Shown here: positions 24,607 through 32,508 of the stretch, one piece after another
Numbering within the stretch: position 1 is the stretch's first letter
Layout: the number at the start of each line of letters is the position of its first letter
Assembly (NCBI GenBank): GCA_025361425.1
Contig: JANYAH010000037.1
Coordinates: 1 to 64,000 of the forward strand
Direction of reading: 5' to 3'
Source of the DNA: Candidatus Solibacter sp.
GTDB lineage: Bacteria > Acidobacteriota > Terriglobia > Bryobacterales > Bryobacteraceae
Length of the DNA: 64,000 nucleotides
The notes under the pieces: generated by a model
The model's database searches: none
Told to the model about the DNA's origin: nothing
The model's input: only the letters and a program-made list of their open reading frames with translations
Program-made: the position numbers and the translations under genes

Positions 24607-26190
24607 ATGAGCATCGTCGCCGGAGTAGATTTCGGCACCCTCAGCGTGCGCGTTTCCATCTTCGACTCTGTCAAGGGCCGTCTGGGCGCGGGCGCCGCCC
24701 CGTACGCGCTGTTCCGCACCCAGGAAGACCCGGACCACGCCACGCAAAGCCACGCCGACCACATGACCGCGCTAGCCGCCGCCACGCGTCTCGCCACCGA
24801 AAACGCGGGTATCGATGGTCACGCAATCCAGGCCATCGCGCTCGATACCACAGGCTCCAGCGTGATCCCGGTGGACGCCCACCTCCAGCCTATAGACGAT
24901 TACTACCTGTGGTGCGACCACCGCGCCTGGCGGGAAGCCGGCGAGATCACCGCCGCCGCGCACGCCGCCAATCTGCCAGCCATCGACTGGTGCGGCGGCA
25001 TCTACTCCAGCGAATGGGGCTTCGCCAAATTGCTCCACTGGCTGCGCCACAATCCCGAGAAGCGCGGGCGCTTCGCCACCGCGTTGGAACATTGCGACAT
25101 GGTGGCCGCCGTCCTCTGCGGCATCACCGACCCCGCGCAGGTATCGCGCAGCATCTGCGCCATGGGCCACAAATGGATGTGGAACTCCGCCCTCGGCGGG
25201 CTGCCTCCGGAAGACTTCCTGGCCGGGCTGGACCCCACACTCGCCGGCGTCCGGGCGCAACTGGGCGGGCGCTACGCCACCAGCGACCAGATCGCCGGAC
25301 ACCTTAGCGAAGAGTGGGCCGTGCGCCTGGGTCTGCGCGCTGGAATCCCCATCCCCACCGGCGCCTTCGACGCCCACTGGGACGCCATCGGCGCCGGCGT
25401 CCGCATCGGCGACGTGGTCAACGTGGTAGGCACGTCCACTTGCATCATGGCGATTAGCGATAAGCCGAGTCTGATTCCCGGCGTCTGCGGCGTGGTGCAA
25501 GGCTCCATCCATCCCGGCTACACCGGGATCGAGGCCGGACTCTCCGCCACCGGCGATATCTTCGAAGCCATCGCGCGCCGCGCCGCCACCTCAGTGGCCG
25601 AGCTTTCCAAAGGCCTGGCGAACTACCGCGCCGGCGAAACCGGTTTGCTCCGCCTCACCTGGGACAATGGCGACCGCACCGTGCTGGTCAATCCCGAACT
25701 CAGCGGCATCACCCTCGGCTGGCGGCTCACCACCACGGCGCAGGACGAACTATTCGCCGCCATCGAAGGCACCGCCTTCCACACGCGCGTCATCCTGGAG
25801 CGCATGGAAGAGCACGGAGTACCCGTGCGGCGCATCATCAACGGCGGCGGCATCCCGCGGAAGAATGCGGTACTCAACCAGGTGTACGCCAACGTGATGG
25901 GCAAACCCATCCTGGTGCCCAAAGGCGATGTTACCAGCCTCGGCTCGGCGATCTTCGCCTTCATGGCCGCCGGCGCCTTCCCCACCATCGAGGCCGCGCA
26001 GGACCAACTCTGCCCCGGCTTCCTGACCATCGAACCAGAGCCCGTGCAGGCGGCCACCAGCCAGCAACTGTTCGCGCTCTATCGCAAGCTTTACTTCGCG
26101 TTTGGGCAGCGCACTTCGCCCGGCGTGAAGGCCGGCGATGTGCTGCCCGAGTTGCGCCGCATCGCCGCTCAATCCAGAGGAGGAAAATAG
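24607..26190 (+). CDS. araB: L-ribulokinase
   Basis: Protein of 527 residues in the FGGY kinase family with AraB character: VAGVDFGTLSVRVSIFD for phosphate 1, ALDTTGSSVIPVD, DDYYLWCDHRAWREA, the WMWNSALGGLPPEDFL segment, VVGTSTCIMAIS for phosphate 2 and INGGGIPRKNAVLNQVYANV for adenosine binding. It phosphorylates L-ribulose to L-ribulose 5-phosphate with ATP in the cytoplasm. AAGGAG nine bases before ATG supports the start. Its stop codon shares one base with the GTG of the next gene (TAGTG), so the kinase and epimerase are coupled. Confidence 0.9.
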   Translation: MSIVAGVDFGTLSVRVSIFDSVKGRLGAGAAPYALFRTQEDPDHATQSHADHMTALAAATRLATENAGIDGHAIQAIALDTTGSSVIPVDAHLQPIDDYYLWCDHRAWREAGEITAAAHAANLPAIDWCGGIYSSEWGFAKLLHWLRHNPEKRGRFATALEHCDMVAAVLCGITDPAQVSRSICAMGHKWMWNSALGGLPPEDFLAGLDPTLAGVRAQLGGRYATSDQIAGHLSEEWAVRLGLRAGIPIPTGAFDAHWDAIGAGVRIGDVVNVVGTSTCIMAISDKPSLIPGVCGVVQGSIHPGYTGIEAGLSATGDIFEAIARRAATSVAELSKGLANYRAGETGLLRLTWDNGDRTVLVNPELSGITLGWRLTTTAQDELFAAIEGTAFHTRVILERMEEHGVPVRRIINGGGIPRKNAVLNQVYANVMGKPILVPKGDVTSLGSAIFAFMAAGAFPTIEAAQDQLCPGFLTIEPEPVQAATSQQLFALYRKLYFAFGQRTSPGVKAGDVLPELRRIAAQSRGGK

Positions 26191-26879
26191 TGTTGGAAAC
26201 ACTGCGAGCCGAAGTCCTGGACGCCAATTTGGAACTGGTTCGCCGCGGACTGGTGATGTTTACGTTCGGCAATGCCAGCGCGGTATCCCGCGAGCACGGC
26301 CTGTGCGTGATCAAGCCCAGCGGCGTGGCCTACGAGAAGATGACGGCCGCCGACATGGTGATCGCAGATCTGGAGGGCAACCCGGTGGAAGGCTCGCTGC
26401 GTCCGTCCTCGGACCTCGCCACGCATGTAGCGCTTTACCGCGCATTCCCCGAAATCGGTGGCGTCGTGCACACCCACTCGCGCCACGCCACCGCCTGGGC
26501 GCAGGCCAACCGCGAGATCCCCTGCTTCGGCACCACCCATGCCGACTACTTCCACGGCGAGATCCCGACCACCGCTCAACTCTCGCGCGAAGAGATCGAG
26601 ACCGAGTACGAGGCCAACACGGGCGCCGCCATCATCGCGCGCATGAAAGGCATGGACCCGCTTGGCTGCCCCGCATGCCTGGTTTCCGGCCACGGGCCTT
26701 TCTGCTGGGGAAAGACGGTGGCCGAGGCCGCGCACACGGCCGCCATCGTGGAAGAGATCGCCGCCATGGCCTGGCAGACCGTCACCATCAACCCCGCGGC
26801 CAGGCCGATCTCCGAAGCGCTCCGCGACAAACACCACTTCCGCAAACACGGCCCCACCGCCTCCTACGGCCAGAAGTAG
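26190..26879 (+). CDS. araD: L-ribulose-5-phosphate 4-epimerase (class II aldolase family)
   Basis: Protein of 229 residues, the usual AraD length, starting at GTG after an AGGAGG site. Visible family motifs: TFGNASAV and KPSGVAYEKM for phosphate binding, SSDLATHVALYRAFP, the zinc ligands in VVHTHSRHATAWAQ and later SGHGPFCWGKTVAEA, and EYEANTGAAI. The enzyme converts L-ribulose 5-phosphate to D-xylulose 5-phosphate, feeding the pentose phosphate pathway. Fuculose aldolases are close relatives, but ribulokinase directly upstream favours the epimerase. Confidence 0.88.
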   Translation: MLETLRAEVLDANLELVRRGLVMFTFGNASAVSREHGLCVIKPSGVAYEKMTAADMVIADLEGNPVEGSLRPSSDLATHVALYRAFPEIGGVVHTHSRHATAWAQANREIPCFGTTHADYFHGEIPTTAQLSREEIETEYEANTGAAIIARMKGMDPLGCPACLVSGHGPFCWGKTVAEAAHTAAIVEEIAAMAWQTVTINPAARPISEALRDKHHFRKHGPTASYGQK

Positions 26880-26943
26880 AACGGGCGTCAAGCGGCAGTG
26901 CACAAGCGCCCGCGCGCCACGCTATGTTAAAAGAGTCAAACCT

Positions 26944-28362
26944 ATGACTCCCGAAGAGTTTCGCCGCGCCGGACACCAGATTATCGACCGCATCGCGGAC
27001 TACCGTGCCACCGTGGCCGCCCGGCCCGTGATGGCGCAGACCCGGCCCGGCGAAATCAAAGCCGCCCTGCCCGCCGACCCGCCGCAATCGCCCGAGCCCT
27101 TCGACGCCATCCTGGCCGATTTCGACCGCGTCGTCATGCCCGGCCTCTTCCACTGGCAGCATCCGAACTTCTTCGGCTACTTCCCGGCCAACGGCGAACT
27201 CTCCAGCGTGCTCGGCGACTACCTCTCCACCGGGCTTGGCGTCCTCGGCCTCTCGTGGCAATCCAGTCCCGCGCTCACCGAAATCGAAGAAGTGGTCACC
27301 GATTGGATGCGCCGCATGACCGGCCTCTCCGCGCAGTGGAGCGGCGTGATTCAGGACACCGCTTCCGCCTGTACGCTGGTCGCGCTCATCTGCGCCCGCG
27401 AACGCGTCACCAATTTTGGGCTGAGCCGCGGCGGACTGCAAGCGGAATCGCAGCCGCTGGTGGTCTACACCTCGGCGCACAGCCACAGCTCCGTGGACAA
27501 GGCGGCACTGCTTGCCGGCTTCGGCCGCGAGAACGTCCGCCACATCCCCAACGACGAGCACTTTGCCCTGCGCCCCGACGCGCTCGAAGAGGCCATCCGC
27601 GCAGATCTCGCAGCCGGGCGCAAACCCTGCGCCATCGTCGGCACCACCGGGACCACCGCCACCACCGCCCTGGACCCCATCGCCGCCATGGCGCGGATTG
27701 CGCGCCAATACGGCCTCTGGCTGCACGTCGATGCCGCCATGGCCGGCTCCGCCATGGTGCTTCCCGAATGCCGCTGGATGTGGCAGGGAATCGAAGGCGC
27801 CGATTCACTGGTGCTCAATCCGCACAAGTGGCTGGGCGTGGCCTTCGATTGCTCGCTCTATTACGTGCGCGACTCCGAGCACTTGATCCGCGTCATGTCC
27901 ACCAGTCCCAGCTATCTGCGGACTGCCGACGACGATAAGGTGAAGAACCTGCGTAACTGGGGTCTGCCCCTGGGCCGACGCTTTCGCGCCTTGAAGCTCT
28001 GGTTCCTGATCCGCGAGCAGGGCGTCACCGGATTGCAGGCGCGCCTGCGCCGCGATCTGGCCAACGCACAGTGGCTGCTCCACACAATCCTCCAGACGCC
28101 CAGTTGGCGCGTGCTGGCCCCGGTTGCGCTCCAGACTCTGTGCGTCAGGCACGAGCCTCCCGGGCTGACCGGCGAGGCGCTCGACCTCCACACGCAGGCG
28201 TGGGCCGACCACATCAATCGCTCGGGCCAGGCGTACCTGACGACGGCAATGCTCGACGGACAGTGGATGGTCCGCGTCTCCATCGGCGCCCTGCTCACCG
28301 AACGCGAACATGTCGAGAGACTTTGGCAGTTGATGCGGACCGAGGCCGAAGGCGTGGCATAA
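26944..28362 (+). CDS. Aromatic-L-amino-acid decarboxylase-like PLP enzyme (group II)
   Basis: Protein of 472 residues. It follows the DDC/TDC layout: FHWQHPNFFGYFPANGE (about 72-88) and LSWQSSPALTEIE resemble the eukaryotic dopa decarboxylase active-site entrance, HVDAAMAGSAM binds the pyridine nitrogen (Asp) and NPHKWLGVAFDCS contains the PLP lysine (about 294). The enzyme decarboxylates tyrosine, tryptophan, phenylalanine or a related amino acid to an amine. The ATG at 26944 is the first credible start; the longer frame upstream lies in another frame of the epimerase gene. Function is unrelated to arabinose use. Confidence 0.85.
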   Translation: MTPEEFRRAGHQIIDRIADYRATVAARPVMAQTRPGEIKAALPADPPQSPEPFDAILADFDRVVMPGLFHWQHPNFFGYFPANGELSSVLGDYLSTGLGVLGLSWQSSPALTEIEEVVTDWMRRMTGLSAQWSGVIQDTASACTLVALICARERVTNFGLSRGGLQAESQPLVVYTSAHSHSSVDKAALLAGFGRENVRHIPNDEHFALRPDALEEAIRADLAAGRKPCAIVGTTGTTATTALDPIAAMARIARQYGLWLHVDAAMAGSAMVLPECRWMWQGIEGADSLVLNPHKWLGVAFDCSLYYVRDSEHLIRVMSTSPSYLRTADDDKVKNLRNWGLPLGRRFRALKLWFLIREQGVTGLQARLRRDLANAQWLLHTILQTPSWRVLAPVALQTLCVRHEPPGLTGEALDLHTQAWADHINRSGQAYLTTAMLDGQWMVRVSIGALLTEREHVERLWQLMRTEAEGVA

Positions 28363-28406
28363 GTTCGTCGGGGGCATCCCCCGCGTTATGCGGTGATTAT
28401 CCGCCA

Positions 28407-28486
28407 CATTCTCCGCACATTTGCGGCGAAAGTTTGACTACTGCGGTGGATACCGCTTATAATCTCCGCAGGAGGCGCGGAGAATG
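28407..28486 (+). promoter_or_regulatory. Fic-gene promoter with dyads and a looped ribosome site
   Basis: TTGACT (28434-28439), 18-bp spacer, TATAAT (28458-28463). CATTCTCCGC at 28407-28416 is the exact inverse of GCGGAGAATG at 28477-28486, which includes the ATG. Within the leader, TCTCCGC (28464-28470) pairs with GCGGAGA (28477-28483), leaving the AGGAGG ribosome site in or at the loop. GCGGT/ACCGC (28443-28455) forms a further small dyad between the -35 and -10 boxes. Confidence 0.75.
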
Positions 28487-29584
28487 TATATCCATGAACT
28501 TCAGGGCTGGCCCCGGTTTTACTCGCACCGGGAGCAGCTCGTCGAGCTTCTGGCTTCTGTGCGTCACCGGCAAGGCCGACTCGTTGGATATATGGAAGCC
28601 CTTGGTTTGAATCTCCAGCAGGAAGCAGCCCTGGAGACCCTTACTGCTGACGTTCTTAAGAGCAGCGATATCGAGGGAGAGAAGCTTGACGCCGAACAGG
28701 TCCGCTCATCAATTGCCCGGCGTCTGGGTATGGACATCGGCGCCCTCAGGCCCGCGGACCGCAACGTTGAGGGTGTCGTCGAAATGATGCTTGATGCCAC
28801 GCGCCACTATGACCAGCCGCTCACTTTCGAACGCCTGTTCGCGTGGCATGCCTCGCTGTTTCCCACCGGCCGCAGTGGCATGACAAAGATCAGGGCAGGT
28901 GCCTGGCGAGACGACACCACAGGACCAATGCAGGTCGTGTCCGGTCCGATTGGAAAGGAGCACGTCCATTTCAAAGCGCCAAGGGCAGATCGTCTCGAAG
29001 CCGAAATTCACGGATTCCTGGACTGGTTCGATACAGATTCCGGCATCGATCCTGTGTTGAAGGCCGGCATGGCCCACCTCTGGTTCGTCACCATTCACCC
29101 TTTCGATGATGGGAACGGCCGGATCGCGCGCGCCATCGCAGACTTGGCTCTCGCGCGATCGGAGAACAGCCCGCAGCGTTTCTACAGCATGTCGGCGCAG
29201 ATCCGGCAAGAGCGCACTGCCTATTACGACATTCTGGAGGAAACGCAGAAGGGGACGATGGACACCACGCCGTGGATGGTCTGGTTCCTCGGCTGCCTCG
29301 GGCGGGCCATCGACGGGGCCCAAACAACTTTGAGTGCAGTTCTTGCCAAGGCTCGCTTCTGGGAGCGCATTCAGGGCATTCCTTTGAATGGTCGTCAGCG
29401 TCTCGTTCTGAACCGGCTGCTTGACGGCTTTGAGGGCAAGCTCACGACGTCGAAGTACGCGAAGCTCGCCAAATGCTCGCAGGACACGGCGCTTCGAGAC
29501 ATTCGGCCGCTCGTCGAACGTGGAATTCTCGTGCTCAATCCTCAAGGAGGGCGCAGTACGAGCTATGCTCTTACGCCAACATAG
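28484..29584 (+). CDS. Fic-domain AMPylase-like protein with DUF4172 N terminus and winged-helix C terminus
   Basis: Protein of 366 residues. N-terminal DUF4172 (WPRFYSHREQLVELL, RHRQGRLVGYMEAL), then SSDIEGEKL near residue 64, the inhibitory helix motif (S/T)xxxE(G/N) that places the autoinhibitory Glu in the ATP site. The catalytic loop HPFDDGNGRIAR (about 206-217) is intact. The C-terminal 70 residues (SKYAKLAKCSQDTALRDIRPLVERGI) look like a winged helix. Fic enzymes transfer AMP, or other phosphate-linked groups, to target hydroxyls. Together with the dyad-rich promoter, the DNA-binding end suggests self-regulation, as an inference. Confidence 0.9.
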   Translation: MYIHELQGWPRFYSHREQLVELLASVRHRQGRLVGYMEALGLNLQQEAALETLTADVLKSSDIEGEKLDAEQVRSSIARRLGMDIGALRPADRNVEGVVEMMLDATRHYDQPLTFERLFAWHASLFPTGRSGMTKIRAGAWRDDTTGPMQVVSGPIGKEHVHFKAPRADRLEAEIHGFLDWFDTDSGIDPVLKAGMAHLWFVTIHPFDDGNGRIARAIADLALARSENSPQRFYSMSAQIRQERTAYYDILEETQKGTMDTTPWMVWFLGCLGRAIDGAQTTLSAVLAKARFWERIQGIPLNGRQRLVLNRLLDGFEGKLTTSKYAKLAKCSQDTALRDIRPLVERGILVLNPQGGRSTSYALTPT

Positions 29585-29986
29585 CTGCGGCTGAATGGTC
29601 CAATTAACCGCAATCGCTGAAACTGCTACTCTCGCCTTCCATGGTTTTTGGTCGTGCTCTCAGGATCAGGCGAGAGAAATCCGCGGCCGCTGCCGCCGGA
29701 GGGCGGAAGACGCTTACTTAACCCCGTTCCGGGGCTGTCCAATGTGCCCACGTGTTTACCCACGGCTGTGCGCCGTGGGCTACCATCTTTCGCCCTCCGG
29801 GCTATTAACTTCCAGAACGATGCCGCGCACGGGGAGTGCCGTCGCGGGCTGTAGTGCCAGGGCATAGACCTGCACTTGTACCGTGCATGATCAGCACGGC
29901 GTTGGTCACGTTGCGGCAGCGTTTCGCCGGGAGGCCTGTCCCACCGCAGCATCCGAAAGGCGCTAATGTGATGCTTCGGGTCGATT
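29585..29986. other. 400-bp intergenic region with hairpin array
   Basis: No credible gene. A set of small GC hairpins occupies 29722-29802 (annotated separately). The remaining sequence before the GH2 gene contains TAATGT at 29964-29969 as a possible -10 box. Confidence 0.5.
29722..29802. repeat. Array of three extragenic hairpins
   Basis: CCCCG/CGGGG around TTC (29722-29734), CCCACGGC/GCCGTGGG around TGTGC (29759-29779) and GCCC/GGGC around TCC (29792-29802). Hairpins of this sort recur in intergenic regions of Acidobacteriota-, Planctomycetota- and Verrucomicrobiota-like genomes; this is recollection, not a search. Confidence 0.6.
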
Positions 29987-32470
29987 ATGCGAAACTTCTC
30001 CCGCTCTTGCCTCACAGCTACGTCATTGCTGCTGGCTCTGGCCGGCGTCTCGGCGGCAGCTTCCACGGAAATCAAGATTGGCGCGGACCGGCGCATCCGC
30101 ATAAATAACGACTGGCGCTTCTTCAAAGGGGAAGCCGTTGGCGCGGAGCAGACCGCGTTCAGCGACGCTGCCTGGCGTCCGCTGGACCTGCCCCACGATT
30201 GGGCTATTGAGGGTCCGTTCGACCGTAAGTTTAGTCCGCAAAGTGGCGCACTGCCCTTCTTCGGCGTCGCTTGGTATCGCAAGCGCTTCACGCTGCCGGC
30301 CAGCGCCAAAGGTAAGTATTTCAGCGTCCAGTTCGATGGCGCCATGTCCAACTCCACCGTCTGGATGAACGGCCAGAAGGTGGGCGGACGCCCCTACGGC
30401 TACGAGAGCTTCGCGCTCGATCTCACGCCCTACATCAAGTTTGGCGAGGACAACGTGCTGGCCGTGCGGCTGGCGCCGGAGGACCAATCCTCGCGCTGGT
30501 ATCCGGGCGCCGGCATCTACCGCAACGTCTGGCTGAACGTCACCGGAGCCGTACGCGTCGCGCAATGGGGCGCCTACATCACCACGCCGTCCGTGACCGA
30601 TGCCAAAGCGACAGTCGTCATCCGTACCGAAGTGGAGAATAAGGGTACACAGCAAGCGCGCGTCACGCTCGAAACCGCCATCCTCGATGCGGCGGGAAAA
30701 CAGGTCGGCCGTGCGACCAATGACGTCATCATCCCCGCCGGCGGCAAGCAGACCGTGCAGGCCAGCATCGACGTCGCCGGCCCGCATCGCTGGGATCTCG
30801 ATACTCCGTACCTCTACAGTGCAACCAGCACTATCCGCGAAGGCGCCCGCCAGTCAGACCGTTACGTGACCCCGTTCGGCATACGCACCATCGAGTACTC
30901 CAAGGACAAGGGCTTCCTGCTCAACGGCCATCAGCGCCGCTTCAACGGCGTCTGCATGCACCACGACCTGGGAGCGCTGGGCGCCGCCATCAATCGCCGC
31001 GCGCTGGAGCGGCAGTTGGAGATCATGAAATCGGCGGGCGTGAACGCCATCCGCACCAGCCACAATCCGCCGGCGCCGGAACTGCTCGAACTCACCGACC
31101 GCATGGGCTTGCTGGTGATGGACGAGGCCTTCGACATGTGGGAGATCCCCAAAATTCGCAACGGGCTTTCCAAATACTGGAAGGAATGGTACGAGGCCGA
31201 CCTGCGCGAATTCATCCGCCGCGACCGCAATCACCCGAGCGTAGTGCTGTGGAGCATCGGCAACGAGATCCCCGAGCAGGGCCGCGCCAATGGCGGCCAG
31301 CTTGCCCAGCGGCTCACCAATATCGTCCACGAAGAAGACCGCACCCGCCCCACCACGGCGGGCTTTAACGACGACACCGGCGCCATTAAGAACGAGCTGG
31401 CCTCCGCGGTGGATATCCCGGCCTTCAATTACAAGCCTGGCAAATACGCCCAGATTCTCAAGGATCACTCCAACTGGATTATTTTCGCTTCCGAGACTTC
31501 GTCCGCCGTCAGTTCGCGCGGCGTTTACCACTTGCCTATCGAGAAGTACCAGAAGCATGCGTCGCTACAACTCACCAGCTACGACGTGATTGCGCCGCCG
31601 TGGGCCTACATCCCCGATGTCGAGTTCGACGCGCAGGAGAAAAACCCCAACGTCCTGGGCGAATTCGTCTGGACCGGTTTTGACTACCTCGGCGAGCCCA
31701 CGCCTTACTTCAATGGCCGGGGCGGCAACGACGCCGACTGGCCCTCGCGCAGTTCCTACTTCGGGATTGTGGACCTCGCCGGCTTCCCGAAGGATCGTTT
31801 CTACCTCTACCAGAGCCACTGGACCAGCAAGCCGATGGTCCACCTGCTGCCGCACTGGAACTGGGCTGGAATGGAAGGCAAGGCGATTCCGGTGATGTGC
31901 TACACCAACGTCGAAGAGGTGGAGCTGTTCGTGAACGGCAAATCGCTGGGGCGGAAGAAGCGCTTCTCCGAACCGGTGGAACTGCCGGTGGGCAACAACG
32001 CCGGCGTGAACGGAAAATTCCAATCCAAGTACCGCCTGATGTGGCAGGTGCCTTACGCACCGGGCACGTTGAAAGCCGTGGCCTACCAGGGGGGCACCCG
32101 CATCGCCACCACTGAAATCAAGACCGCCGGCGCGCCCGCGCGAGTGGTGCTGGTGCCGGACCGGGCGGCCATCGCGGCCGATGGCGACGACCTCTCGTTT
32201 GTCACCGTGCGCGTGGAGGACAAGGACGGCAACTTCTGCCCCACCGCCGACAACCTGGTGAAATTCAAACTTGAAGGTCCGGCCAAAATCGCCGGCGTGG
32301 ACAACGGCAACCCCGCCACCGTGGAGCCCTTCCAGGCGGACTATCGCAAGGCGTTCAACGGACTGGCGCTCTTGATTGTGCGCAGCCAACACGGCAAGGC
32401 AGGACGCGTGAAGATCACCGCCACCGGCGACGGCCTGCGCGCGGGCGAGACCACGGTCACCACGAAATAA
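29987..32470 (+). CDS. Glycoside hydrolase family 2 beta-galactosidase-like enzyme, secreted
   Basis: Protein of 827 residues. A signal peptide ends AGVSAAAST near residue 26. The GH2 order is complete: sugar-binding domain (LPHDWAIEGPF, VAWYRKRFTLP, SSRWYPGAGIYRNVWL), Ig-like domain, TIM barrel with VNAIRTSHNPPAPELLE, acid/base Glu in LWSIGNEIPEQ (about 419) and nucleophile in IFASETSSAVSSRG (about 504), then C-terminal Ig-like modules (VRVEDKDGNFCPTADN). Beta-galactosidase or a related exo-activity on plant polysaccharide is likely. It is transcribed alone; the ABC exporter follows 38 bp downstream. Confidence 0.92.
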   Translation: MRNFSRSCLTATSLLLALAGVSAAASTEIKIGADRRIRINNDWRFFKGEAVGAEQTAFSDAAWRPLDLPHDWAIEGPFDRKFSPQSGALPFFGVAWYRKRFTLPASAKGKYFSVQFDGAMSNSTVWMNGQKVGGRPYGYESFALDLTPYIKFGEDNVLAVRLAPEDQSSRWYPGAGIYRNVWLNVTGAVRVAQWGAYITTPSVTDAKATVVIRTEVENKGTQQARVTLETAILDAAGKQVGRATNDVIIPAGGKQTVQASIDVAGPHRWDLDTPYLYSATSTIREGARQSDRYVTPFGIRTIEYSKDKGFLLNGHQRRFNGVCMHHDLGALGAAINRRALERQLEIMKSAGVNAIRTSHNPPAPELLELTDRMGLLVMDEAFDMWEIPKIRNGLSKYWKEWYEADLREFIRRDRNHPSVVLWSIGNEIPEQGRANGGQLAQRLTNIVHEEDRTRPTTAGFNDDTGAIKNELASAVDIPAFNYKPGKYAQILKDHSNWIIFASETSSAVSSRGVYHLPIEKYQKHASLQLTSYDVIAPPWAYIPDVEFDAQEKNPNVLGEFVWTGFDYLGEPTPYFNGRGGNDADWPSRSSYFGIVDLAGFPKDRFYLYQSHWTSKPMVHLLPHWNWAGMEGKAIPVMCYTNVEEVELFVNGKSLGRKKRFSEPVELPVGNNAGVNGKFQSKYRLMWQVPYAPGTLKAVAYQGGTRIATTEIKTAGAPARVVLVPDRAAIAADGDDLSFVTVRVEDKDGNFCPTADNLVKFKLEGPAKIAGVDNGNPATVEPFQADYRKAFNGLALLIVRSQHGKAGRVKITATGDGLRAGETTVTTK

Positions 32471-32508
32471 TCGCACCGGCCCCCGCCTGCTACCATCGGC
32501 CTGTAGCT

